Part shown: positions 1 through 5,759 of the stretch, one piece after another
How the letters are laid out: each line of letters begins with the position of its first letter
Position numbering within the stretch: position 1 is the first letter of the stretch
Assembly: GCA_009783395.1 (NCBI GenBank)
Contig: WRHA01000294.1
Location: 1-6,278, forward strand
Source: Defluviitaleaceae bacterium
GTDB lineage: Bacteria; Bacillota; Clostridia; Lachnospirales; WQUN01
Length of the DNA stretch: 6,278 bases
Reading direction: 5' to 3'
Notes under the pieces: model-generated
The model's database searches: none
The model's input: the letters and a program-made list of their open reading frames with translations, nothing else
Told to the model about the DNA's origin: nothing
Translations under genes and position numbers: made by a program

Positions 1-232
1 CCCGCGTCAATACATCTTCCAAAACCGCACAAAACTTAGTGTCCGACGGGCTTCCGTCCGGTTGGAACGGCGGCATAAGATCGGCGCGGCGGGCGTCGAA
101 TTCCTTAAAATCTTTAAGCTCAAATAAATCCAGCAATGCCGCGTTTGCGTAAACACATTCGCATATCGCATTTCGCAAAACACAGGGTACGGGCGCGCTG
201 TCCATCATTCTGCGCATGTCATCATGGCTCAT
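1..232 (-). CDS. PAS-domain protein, N-terminal part only (runs off the left edge)
   Basis: The first 77 residues are present, open to the left edge with no stop. Starting at ATG 232, residues about 9-77 read like the N-terminal half of a PAS sensor fold of the clostridial type: a 'DSAPVPC' opening, 'VYANAALLDLFELKDFKEF', then a QPDG motif at residues 57-60. In the family, 'cN.aalklFgfkdk.eF....' followed by 'fQPDG' is common in PAS modules of histidine kinases and other signalling proteins; the output domain here lies outside the window. The start is chosen because AAGGAG (241-246) sits 8 nt upstream; Met codons at residues 6, 9 and 10 have no such site. It lies 47 nt behind the DUF5717-like gene on the same strand with no visible terminator between, so it is probably the third gene of the same operon. 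No transmembrane segment is seen in the visible part, suggesting a cytoplasmic sensor at this end. Confidence 0.72.
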   Translation of the reverse strand, partial: MSHDDMRRMMDSAPVPCVLRNAICECVYANAALLDLFELKDFKEFDARRADLMPPFQPDGSPSDTKFCAVLEDVLTR

Positions 233-240
233 TTTTTTTG

Positions 241-246
241 CTCCTT
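241..246 (-). promoter_or_regulatory. Ribosome binding site of the PAS-domain gene
   Basis: AAGGAG on the minus strand, 8 nt (an A-rich spacer) before the ATG at 232. It decides the start among four nearby Met codons. The intergenic stretch 233-279 contains nothing else recognisable, and no terminator-like hairpin with a T run. Confidence 0.8.
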
Positions 247-279
247 AAAGGTTTTCATACTGTTCGCCGGGCGTGAAAA

Positions 280-2979
280 TTACAGCAGGCAGGCGCGAAC
301 GGGGCGAACGTCTTTAACCAGGCTCGAAATCAGCTTTTCCGTTTGCTCGTGCTTAAAATTTTGCGCACTAACAATCGCGTTGTTAATTGCAAAGTAGGGG
401 TCAAGTTCGTTACAAATCTCGGCGACAAACTGCACGGTGTTTTTAACAGACTGCTCCTTTGTTGTAACGCTTCCGGAGTCGGACTCTTCGCTGAAATAAT
501 AAGTAAAACTTTCGCCGAAAAACATCGGCACAGCAGCGGAATACAAGCCGTACTTTACATACTGCATCGGCGTGGACAAATAGTCGCGAGACTCATCTAT
601 CCGATAATACAGCCTGCAATTTTTGTCGGGCAAGCCTTTGTACAAAAACGGCTGAAATTTGTGCGTTTGGGCCGTTTGTATTTCGGGGATGTCTTTAAAA
701 ACCGGCAGAAGAATCCCCGCGTTTTGTTGTACGGCAAGGGCGTCGGCGATAATTTCATCGGATTTCAGCGTTTTAATGCTGTGCTTTAAAAAAATGCCCG
801 CAAGCCCCAACGCGAGAAGCTCGTTTTGCTCGCCTTCGGAATAAATTTTTTCGAGGATGGTTATGACGTCGTAGTCGGGACGCGTGGCATTTGCGAGCAT
901 TTCATATGTTGCAAGCTCGGTGAATTCGGCGGTCAAATTTGATGTGCCGACGGGGTTTGCATAAAATCGCACGAATGCTTTTTGCGCCTGTTCGTCGAAG
1001 CGCGACATTTCGAGCGCGGACTGCAAAACACGCGCATCAAGCACAGGCACAAGCCGATTGTCTTCGTCGACGACTTTGGAAAGTTCTGCCCATTCGGAAT
1101 AGCTTGCGCGAAAATTTTTTAAAACAAACGCCAGAATTTTTTCGTCGAAGAAATTATTTACAAGCAAATCGTAGCACACCGCCGCCAAATTATCCGTTTC
1201 GAACGTCGCCTTGGTTATCAAAACCGTGAGTGCGTCAAACAGGCTTTCGTGAGGAAGATGCTTGTATTTGGCGGAAATAAGCCGCGAGGCGCGGGTGTAC
1301 TCGCCGGTTTGCAGATACACATCCAACGCCTGACGAGTAAAGCCGCCGCCAATCGCATTTTCGTCAACCTCGCCGTAGCACTCCAGTGCGCGGTCAAAAT
1401 TCCCTGCGTCGTAATAGAGCCGCCCCAGCGCGACAAGCACGCGCATACGATACGGCTTTGTAATGATTTTTTCCGCCAAAATCGCCTCAAAAACAGGGAT
1501 TGCATCCGTCGGCGGAACCTCAAGCCCCAGAAAAAAATTTGCCAGATATGCAAGCAGATGAAAACGCCTGTCGCCTTCTTGGAAAAAATGGAAATACAGC
1601 GCGTGATTCGCGCCGGAAATCATCGGCGAAATCATTACTTCCTCGTCCAGAATCGTGCGTTTTCCCGCGCCGAGGCATGTGCAAGATGCTTCCGCACTAA
1701 TCGCTTCGATTGTAAGCGTTCCCTCCGTAATTTCATAGACCTCCATGCCGCGCTTTTCCGGCTCGGTTACATAGATGAATTTTACGGCAGAGTTTTCGCG
1801 CAAGCGCAGTTCGAAGAGGGTCAGGTCTTTGCGTAAAATTTCTTCGGCTTTGTCGAGCGGCACGCCCGTTATGCCCAGTGCGCGAAAACGATTCCACAGG
1901 TACAGGTAGACGCTGTTTGCCTCCCGCCCGCGAAAATCGCGCTCGAGGCATACCGTGCCGAATTGCAAAATTTTGCTTTGTGCGTCGGGCAGAAGATCGG
2001 CCAGCGCGGGGTCGGTCAGCAGGAAGTGGTAGACGTAAACGGCAAAGGCGGGGTCGGTCATTTGTGATGTCGCGAGAAAATTTTTCAGGCTGTATCGGCT
2101 TAATTTTTGCGCATTGTTTTCATACGCGGCACGAATCAGCGCGTCAAAAATCCCCGGTGTGTAGGTCTGCCGCTTTTCCGCGTCGAGGTAAAAGGCAAAG
2201 GCTTCCGCGCTCATGTCGCCGTGGGCGATTCGGTTCATGCAAATGTCTTTCAAAAGCGGGGGATAGCTGCTTGCCGCATATAATTTCTCGCCCGCAGCAG
2301 GGTTTTTCAGTACCGCAAACGAGATTCGCTCCTCGTGCCTTGCCATTATCCCCGAAATATCCGCGCCGCGCTCTGCCGCATATGTTAAAACCGGCAGAAA
2401 AACCGCCGTTCCCTCCGGCGCGAGTTTGTAAAAATGAAAAAACCCGTCGAAGAGAAACACGCTTCGACAACCTGCGTTGTAGGCACGTTCGAAGAATTTT
2501 TGCGCGTCGGAAAGCTCATTTGCCGCAAGGGACAAAAGCCCCTGAAACGCCGCAAAATCCACACTTGCCTGAGTTTTCATATGATCGGTAAGCAGGCGGC
2601 GGTATTTTATCGCGCTTTTCGCACGCCCTTGTTTCAGCTCCAAATACGCATACAAAAAGCACAGCGTGCCGTAATGAAACGGTTCGTGTGCCTTGAGAAA
2701 ACTCCTAAAATTCATCGCCTTGTCCAGCATGGTGTTTGCGTTGTCGAAATTTCCTGCTTCGATTGCGATAAAAATCGTAAGTGCGTACAGCTTTAAATGC
2801 ACGAGATTACGCCTGTGCGCGGCGGTTGCGGCGTGATTTGCACGCTGCAGATAAACCCGCATTTCATTTGCCGGCTCAAGAAAACGCGACGCCTGCCAAC
2901 ACCGCAACACAAACGCAATCGTCGCGTTCGTTTCACGGCGCGAATCCAGCGTTGTGATGTGTTTCAGCAAGCTAACCAT
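280..2979 (-). CDS. DUF5717-like large repeat (TPR-like) protein
   Basis: An 899-residue protein with no signal peptide and no clear membrane segment, so probably cytoplasmic. Most of it is alpha-helical and repeat-like. The clearest TPR-type unit is residues about 513-545 ('VLVALGRLYYDAGNFDRALE'), followed by another helical pair at about 548-568; residues 60-170 are also TPR-like ('FDNANTMLDKA', 'SDAQKFFERAY'). A short beta-rich insert spans about 397-452. The C-terminus (about 772-885: a 'CRLYYRI' strand, 'GLYSAAVPMFFGESFTYYFSEE', then 'INNAIVSAQNF') resembles the end of clostridial DUF5717 proteins, which also carry a mid-protein beta segment. As I recall, those are usually longer with an N-terminal beta domain, which this copy appears to lack. 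Function is unknown; a scaffold role is only inference. Its ATG shares one base with the stop of the upstream cofE-like gene (TGATG) and has no good Shine-Dalgarno site, so translational coupling is likely. Stop is TAA at 280-282. The family call comes from recalled sequence patterns, not a search. Confidence 0.68.
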   Translation of the reverse strand: MVSLLKHITTLDSRRETNATIAFVLRCWQASRFLEPANEMRVYLQRANHAATAAHRRNLVHLKLYALTIFIAIEAGNFDNANTMLDKAMNFRSFLKAHEPFHYGTLCFLYAYLELKQGRAKSAIKYRRLLTDHMKTQASVDFAAFQGLLSLAANELSDAQKFFERAYNAGCRSVFLFDGFFHFYKLAPEGTAVFLPVLTYAAERGADISGIMARHEERISFAVLKNPAAGEKLYAASSYPPLLKDICMNRIAHGDMSAEAFAFYLDAEKRQTYTPGIFDALIRAAYENNAQKLSRYSLKNFLATSQMTDPAFAVYVYHFLLTDPALADLLPDAQSKILQFGTVCLERDFRGREANSVYLYLWNRFRALGITGVPLDKAEEILRKDLTLFELRLRENSAVKFIYVTEPEKRGMEVYEITEGTLTIEAISAEASCTCLGAGKRTILDEEVMISPMISGANHALYFHFFQEGDRRFHLLAYLANFFLGLEVPPTDAIPVFEAILAEKIITKPYRMRVLVALGRLYYDAGNFDRALECYGEVDENAIGGGFTRQALDVYLQTGEYTRASRLISAKYKHLPHESLFDALTVLITKATFETDNLAAVCYDLLVNNFFDEKILAFVLKNFRASYSEWAELSKVVDEDNRLVPVLDARVLQSALEMSRFDEQAQKAFVRFYANPVGTSNLTAEFTELATYEMLANATRPDYDVITILEKIYSEGEQNELLALGLAGIFLKHSIKTLKSDEIIADALAVQQNAGILLPVFKDIPEIQTAQTHKFQPFLYKGLPDKNCRLYYRIDESRDYLSTPMQYVKYGLYSAAVPMFFGESFTYYFSEESDSGSVTTKEQSVKNTVQFVAEICNELDPYFAINNAIVSAQNFKHEQTEKLISSLVKDVRPVRACLL

Positions 2980-4154
2980 CAGTCGCTCGAGTAGTCGTCA
3001 AAATAGCCGCGCAGTAATATAACCGGCGTACCCTTATCTCCGCTACCCCCCATCAAATCGCACAAGCTGCCAACCAAGTCTGCATACATGCGCGGGGTTG
3101 TGCCTTCGCGGTATGCGTCGGGATTTGCGGCTTTTCCTTTAACCATGTTCGTAACGGCCTTTCGTTTTTCGTCGCCGCTGAGGTCGCCGTAAACCGCATC
3201 CGCAACAAGCTTCATTTTTATCTCCACAGGCCGCTCGCCAAGCCGCGGCGTAAACCCGGGCGAAACAACAGGGTCGGCAAGCTCCCAAATACCGTGGTCG
3301 GGATCCTTAAACGCGCCGTCGCCGTAAACTATAACTTCCGGCGCAACGCCCGCTGCTTGCCGAAAACGCGCCTGAACGGCGGCAGTAAACTCCGCCGCTT
3401 TTGCGGGAAAGAGTTTTAACACGTCGTCGCTCGACAAATTTGAGCCAAGCACGCCGTATTGCGGATTAAATCCGCTTCCGTTAACGCTCTTGCTCAAAAT
3501 ATCCGACAGCGTGAACACGCGTTCTGCACCCGCCTTCAAAAGGCGTGCCTTTGTGCGTTCGCGGCTGTGGATTTCCCCTACAAGCACGTTTTTTGTCAAT
3601 TTTAATATATCACGCGGGTCGTTTGAAAAATGGATTTCGATATTGTCGGCGGCTTCCTCGTAGAGTTTTACGTAATCAACGCCGGTGTACGGCAATTTGT
3701 ACGCACCGACAACACTGCGAAATTCCTCAGCCCCAACCATTCTCCCGCGAAACTTATCGTTTGCTTCATCCAAGAGTTCAATATCCATACATGGGTTTCC
3801 GACTTCATCGTGCGGATAGCTGAGCAAAACATGCACTTTTTTCGCACCCAAAGAGATGCCCCGCAAAATATTCAAAAAGCGATTCCGCGACAACATCGGA
3901 TACACAAGCCCGATTTCTGCTTGGTCGCCAAATTTTTCGCGAACATCACAGCCGATGTCCGAAAGTTTTGCAAAATTGCCTTCCATTTTTGCAACCATTG
4001 CTTCCGTGACGCCAACAATATCGTCTTTCGACAAATCATTTCCCTGCGATTTAAGCACGTTAAGGACATGCGATGTAACAATTTCAACCAAATCGTCGCC
4101 CGCGCTGATAATCGGCAAACGAATTCCCGTCGCCGTCGTTCCAATTAAACGCAT
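2979..4154 (-). CDS. Coenzyme F420-0:L-glutamate ligase-like protein (CofE/F420_ligase family, clostridial orphan type)
   Basis: A 391-residue protein of the F420_ligase family. CofE of archaea and FbiB of actinobacteria add gamma-linked glutamates to F420-0 using GTP and metal. Visible family features: 'IGTTATGIRLPIISAGDDLV' (4-23), 'DDIVGVTEAMVAK' (44-56), 'YPMLSRNRFLNIL' (85-97), 'LSYPHDEVGNP' (111-121), 'YTGVDYVKLYEE' (156-167), 'QYGVLGSN' (232-239), 'VYGDGAFKDPDHGIWELADP' (276-295), and a C-terminal 'GTTPRMYADLVGSLCDLMGG' (351-370) plus 'SGDKGTP'. It is longer than CofE (about 250 residues) and matches the roughly 400-residue version I know from Clostridia that lack a known F420 pathway, so its substrate is uncertain; gamma-glutamyl ligation of another acceptor is a guess. 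The start at 4154 is supported by AAGGAG (4162-4167, 7 nt spacing). A longer reading from a TTG at 4187 is rejected because it overlaps the promoter -10 box. First gene of the leftward operon. Confidence 0.85.
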   Translation of the reverse strand: MRLIGTTATGIRLPIISAGDDLVEIVTSHVLNVLKSQGNDLSKDDIVGVTEAMVAKMEGNFAKLSDIGCDVREKFGDQAEIGLVYPMLSRNRFLNILRGISLGAKKVHVLLSYPHDEVGNPCMDIELLDEANDKFRGRMVGAEEFRSVVGAYKLPYTGVDYVKLYEEAADNIEIHFSNDPRDILKLTKNVLVGEIHSRERTKARLLKAGAERVFTLSDILSKSVNGSGFNPQYGVLGSNLSSDDVLKLFPAKAAEFTAAVQARFRQAAGVAPEVIVYGDGAFKDPDHGIWELADPVVSPGFTPRLGERPVEIKMKLVADAVYGDLSGDEKRKAVTNMVKGKAANPDAYREGTTPRMYADLVGSLCDLMGGSGDKGTPVILLRGYFDDYSSD

Positions 4155-4161
4155 GTTGTTG

Positions 4162-4167
4162 CTCCTT
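4162..4167 (-). promoter_or_regulatory. Ribosome binding site of the cofE-like gene
   Basis: AAGGAG on the minus strand, 7 nt before ATG 4154. It fixes the start at residue MRLIGT rather than at the upstream in-frame TTG (4187). Confidence 0.85.
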
Positions 4168-4186
4168 AGGAATAAATTTCGCAACA

Positions 4187-4215
4187 ATTATAACCGAATT
4201 ATGCTATACTTGCAA
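4187..4215 (-). promoter_or_regulatory. Sigma-70-type promoter of the leftward operon
   Basis: On the minus strand, TTGCAA (4215-4210) and a perfect TATAAT (4192-4187) are separated by 17 nt. An A/T tract (AAATTTTTT on the minus strand) lies just upstream and partly overlaps the -35, like an UP element. Predicted transcription start is about 4180, leaving a leader of about 26 nt that just holds the ribosome binding site. The spacing to the cofE-like start is ideal. Confidence 0.8.
4202..4210 (+). promoter_or_regulatory. Candidate extended -10 promoter for the rightward genes
   Basis: TGCTATACT reads as an extended -10 element (TGn-TATACT); the -35 region 17 nt upstream is poor, which extended -10 promoters tolerate. 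It overlaps the leftward promoter's -35 and spacer, so the two would be mutually exclusive or co-regulated. Predicted start is about 4217, giving a leader of about 97 nt. No better rightward promoter is seen between the palindrome and 4314. Confidence 0.45.
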
Positions 4216-4228
4216 AAAATTTCAAATC

Positions 4229-4255
4229 GGTGCGGGTAGTGTCACTACCCGCACC
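4229..4255. repeat. Perfect 27-bp palindrome in the divergent promoter region
   Basis: The arm GGTGCGGGTAGTG (4229-4241) is followed by a single T (4242) and its exact reverse complement (4243-4255). As DNA it is an operator-like dyad centred at 4242, about 14 bp upstream of the leftward -35 and about 12-38 nt downstream of the predicted rightward start. As RNA it would form a stem of about 11 bp with a 5-nt loop in the rightward leader. It is followed by AAAAATTTC, not by a T run, so it is not a typical rightward terminator; leftward the T-rich tract is offset by several bases. Which regulator, if any, binds is unknown. Confidence 0.85.
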
Positions 4256-4263
4256 AAAAATTT

Positions 4264-4293
4264 CGGAAAGTTCCTAAGAGTACGGAAAGTCCG
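4264..4293 (+). repeat. Pair of CGGAAAGT direct repeats in the leader of the membrane-protein gene
   Basis: CGGAAAGT occurs at 4264-4271 and 4283-4290, 19 bp apart start to start (close to two helical turns). Each also forms a small dyad: GGAA-AG-TTCC (4265-4274) and CGGA-AAG-TCCG (4283-4293). They could be paired binding half-sites or a small leader structure; chance is possible at this length. Confidence 0.4.
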
Positions 4294-4313
4294 AAAAGGG
4301 GCGTCGGCTTGGC

Positions 4314-5021
4314 ATGAGCGAGTTTGTAATTTTACAATTAGTCGGCGTTTTCGCGCCGCTTGTCGCGCTGGCCGCAAGCCCTTTTATCGCGCTTGCGGTA
4401 CTTTCGGGCGTGGGCTGGCTCCTTAGCGCGGGGCATGTTTCCGCCGAGTGGATTCCGATGTCGGAAACACTCATGGGCTTGCCGATTTCAAATATGTACT
4501 TTTTTATTTTCATGCTGGTCGTTGTTTCCGTAAAATACGCGATGGGAACAACGGCGGTGTCGAATCTTTTAAACGAAGCCACGATTAAACGCGCCGAAAC
4601 ATTTGTCGGCGTTTTCGCCTGCACTGTCGGCACATACATGATCACGCGGGATTTGACGACAACGGAGGCACTTTATGCGGCCGGCACAGAGGCGGCGATT
4701 TCCTTTGCACGATGGGGCGGGTTGCAGCTTGCGCAATATCTCGGATCCGTTGCGATTTCCCTTGCGTTTGCCGCGCTTGCGTTTGTCGCCTCCGGGATTG
4801 TCGGGCTTGTAAACGACGGGCTTGACGCGCTTTTTGGAGTAATTTTAGCCCCGATTCCCGGCGCGACATTCCTGTACACAAATTTCCGCTTCGCCACGAT
4901 AATCGGCCTAATGCTTTTAGCACTTTTTGCACCATGGATTGCGGCGGTTTTTTGCGGATTGATTATAATTGCGTCGATCACGGCATGTTCCACAAAAATC
5001 GCCCGCGTGATGTCGTCGTAG
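4314..5021 (+). CDS. Polytopic membrane protein of unknown family
   Basis: A 235-residue, strongly hydrophobic protein in the cytoplasmic membrane. Likely membrane segments: about 4-37 (long, possibly two passes or a re-entrant hairpin, with A/G/P-rich 'FAPLVALAASPFIALA'), 59-78, 95-111, 142-166 and 193-225 (long, probably two passes broken by a Pro at 207). A loop with 'NEATIKRAETF' (87-97) and the stretch 'GLDALFGVILAPIPGATFLY' (169-188) are the most motif-like parts. I do not recognise the family; the loose layout made me think of DUF4126-type proteins, but their signature is not visible. ATG 4314 is the only in-frame start before an upstream stop at 4275. Its ribosome binding site is poor (AAGGGG ending 12 nt away), suggesting weak or regulated translation. 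It lies 36 nt upstream of plsC on the same strand, so it is probably co-transcribed; a link to lipid or envelope metabolism is inference from position only. Confidence 0.75.
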   Translation: MSEFVILQLVGVFAPLVALAASPFIALAVLSGVGWLLSAGHVSAEWIPMSETLMGLPISNMYFFIFMLVVVSVKYAMGTTAVSNLLNEATIKRAETFVGVFACTVGTYMITRDLTTTEALYAAGTEAAISFARWGGLQLAQYLGSVAISLAFAALAFVASGIVGLVNDGLDALFGVILAPIPGATFLYTNFRFATIIGLMLLALFAPWIAAVFCGLIIIASITACSTKIARVMSS

Positions 5022-5041
5022 ATTTCGTAGATTTCGTAGAT
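5017..5041 (+). repeat. Nine-base tandem repeat (CGTAGATTT, about 2.8 copies) over the stop codon
   Basis: CGTAGATTT repeats at 5017, 5026 and (partial) 5035. Because the unit is 9 nt, it places three in-frame TAG codons in a row at 5019, 5028 and 5037, so gain or loss of a unit would not change the protein end. It fills most of the gap before plsC and stops just short of its ribosome binding site. Confidence 0.8.
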
Positions 5042-5044
5042 ATT

Positions 5045-5048
5045 GGAG
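5045..5048 (+). promoter_or_regulatory. Ribosome binding site of plsC
   Basis: GGAG, 9 nt before the TTG at 5058. It supports the TTG start over the first ATG in frame (codon 26), which would remove the N-terminal membrane segment typical of the family. Confidence 0.65.
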
Positions 5049-5057
5049 TGAGATAAA

Positions 5058-5759
5058 TTGAGAACTTTAATATGGTATCCGATTTTTGCGATCACATTAA
5101 TACTAACATTTCCGATTCTTTTGTATGTAAAAATGCGCAAAAAATCCATGGCCGAACCGGAATTTTTAAAGCTCACGGAATTCATTGTGCGAAAATGGGC
5201 ATTAATTCAAGTGCGCACAAGCGGGGCGCGTTTTCATATTTCCGGCGCGGAAAACATCCCCGACGAAGCCGTTCTGTTCGTAAGCAATCATCAAAGCAAC
5301 TTCGATATTGCCTTATTTCTCGCGCTTATTGCAAAACCAAAAGGCTTTATTGCAAAGATTGAAATTTTAAAAGTCCCTATTTTGCGAACCTGGATGAAGT
5401 ACATCAACTGCGTTTTTCTGGACAGAAAAAACCTGCGCCAATCCGCAAAAACAATTCTTGACGGCATAAAAATCCTAAAAAGCGGACACTCCATGGTCGT
5501 TTTCCCCGAAGGAACGCGCAGCAAGGGAGATGCTTTTGGCGAATTCAAGGCAGGAAGCCTTAAACTCGCAACAAAATCAAAGGTCCCAATAATTCCGGTT
5601 ACAATAAACGGCAGTTATAAAATCATGGAAGCAAACAAAAATTGGATTAAACCGGCGGATGTTTACATAAACATTCATCCGCCAATTGCCACAGCAGATT
5701 TAACAGACGAGGAATTGGCAGAATTGCCGCTTAGGGTTGAACGTGTAATCAAAGTATAG
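5058..5759 (+). CDS. plsC: 1-acyl-sn-glycerol-3-phosphate acyltransferase (PlsC/LPLAT family)
   Basis: A 233-residue enzyme that acylates lysophosphatidic acid to phosphatidic acid, the second acylation in membrane phospholipid synthesis, at the inner face of the cytoplasmic membrane. An N-terminal membrane helix (about 4-24) is followed by a basic 'KMRKKS' anchor. Family motifs are complete: the catalytic HX4D as H78-QSNF-D83; 'KGFIAKIEILKVPILRTWMK' (95-114); 'VFLDR' (119-123); 'FPEGTRSKG' (149-157), which binds the glycerol phosphate; and 'VPIIPVTINGSYKI' (176-189). Length is normal. The start is TTG 5058 with GGAG 9 nt upstream; this includes the expected helix, whereas the next Met does not. 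It follows the membrane-protein gene by 36 nt. Its 3' end overlaps the convergent radA by 11 nt, and its terminator lies inside radA. Possible alternative: a related lysophospholipid acyltransferase with a different acceptor, since the family is hard to split by sequence. Confidence 0.92.
   Translation: MRTLIWYPIFAITLILTFPILLYVKMRKKSMAEPEFLKLTEFIVRKWALIQVRTSGARFHISGAENIPDEAVLFVSNHQSNFDIALFLALIAKPKGFIAKIEILKVPILRTWMKYINCVFLDRKNLRQSAKTILDGIKILKSGHSMVVFPEGTRSKGDAFGEFKAGSLKLATKSKVPIIPVTINGSYKIMEANKNWIKPADVYINIHPPIATADLTDEELAELPLRVERVIKV
5654..5683 (-). terminator. Weak candidate terminator for radA inside plsC
   Basis: Inverted repeat GGCGGATG (5654-5661) / CATCCGCC (5676-5683), with an AT-rich interior that can pair further (ATGTTTA-CA-TAAACAT). 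On the minus strand it lies 65 nt past the radA stop and is followed only after about 11 nt by TTTTT. The T run is too distant for a classic terminator, so this is a tentative call. Confidence 0.25.

Noticed and set aside
233..279. Terminator between the DUF5717-like gene and the PAS gene
   Set aside because: Only a tiny GC dyad (around 265-272) is present, with no T run after it on the minus strand.
1249..1836. Open frame of 195 codons on the plus strand
   Set aside because: Antisense to the same gene, no domain recognised, and explained by codon bias of the real frame.
1878..2591. Long open frame of 237 codons on the plus strand
   Set aside because: It lies wholly antisense to the DUF5717-like gene, is rich in Arg, Cys and Pro as expected for a shadow frame, and shows no recognisable domain.
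3630..4148. Open frame of 172 codons on the plus strand
   Set aside because: Antisense to the cofE-like gene, whose conserved motifs establish the minus-strand frame as the coding one.
4155..4187. N-terminal extension of the cofE-like protein from TTG 4187
   Set aside because: The TTG overlaps the -10 box and lies upstream of the predicted transcript start, while ATG 4154 has an ideal AAGGAG.
4229..4264. Palindrome as a standard rho-independent terminator
   Set aside because: On the plus strand it is followed by A's then TTTC rather than a T run, and there is no upstream rightward gene to terminate.
4314..5021. Membrane protein as a DUF4126 member
   Set aside because: The helix layout is loosely similar, but I could not find the family's conserved residues, so no family is assigned.
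4673..5185. Minus-strand frame of 170 codons spanning the membrane-protein/plsC junction
   Set aside because: It crosses the ends of two well-supported plus-strand genes, and its 'IYEIYEIYDD' stretch is just the 9-base tandem repeat read backwards.
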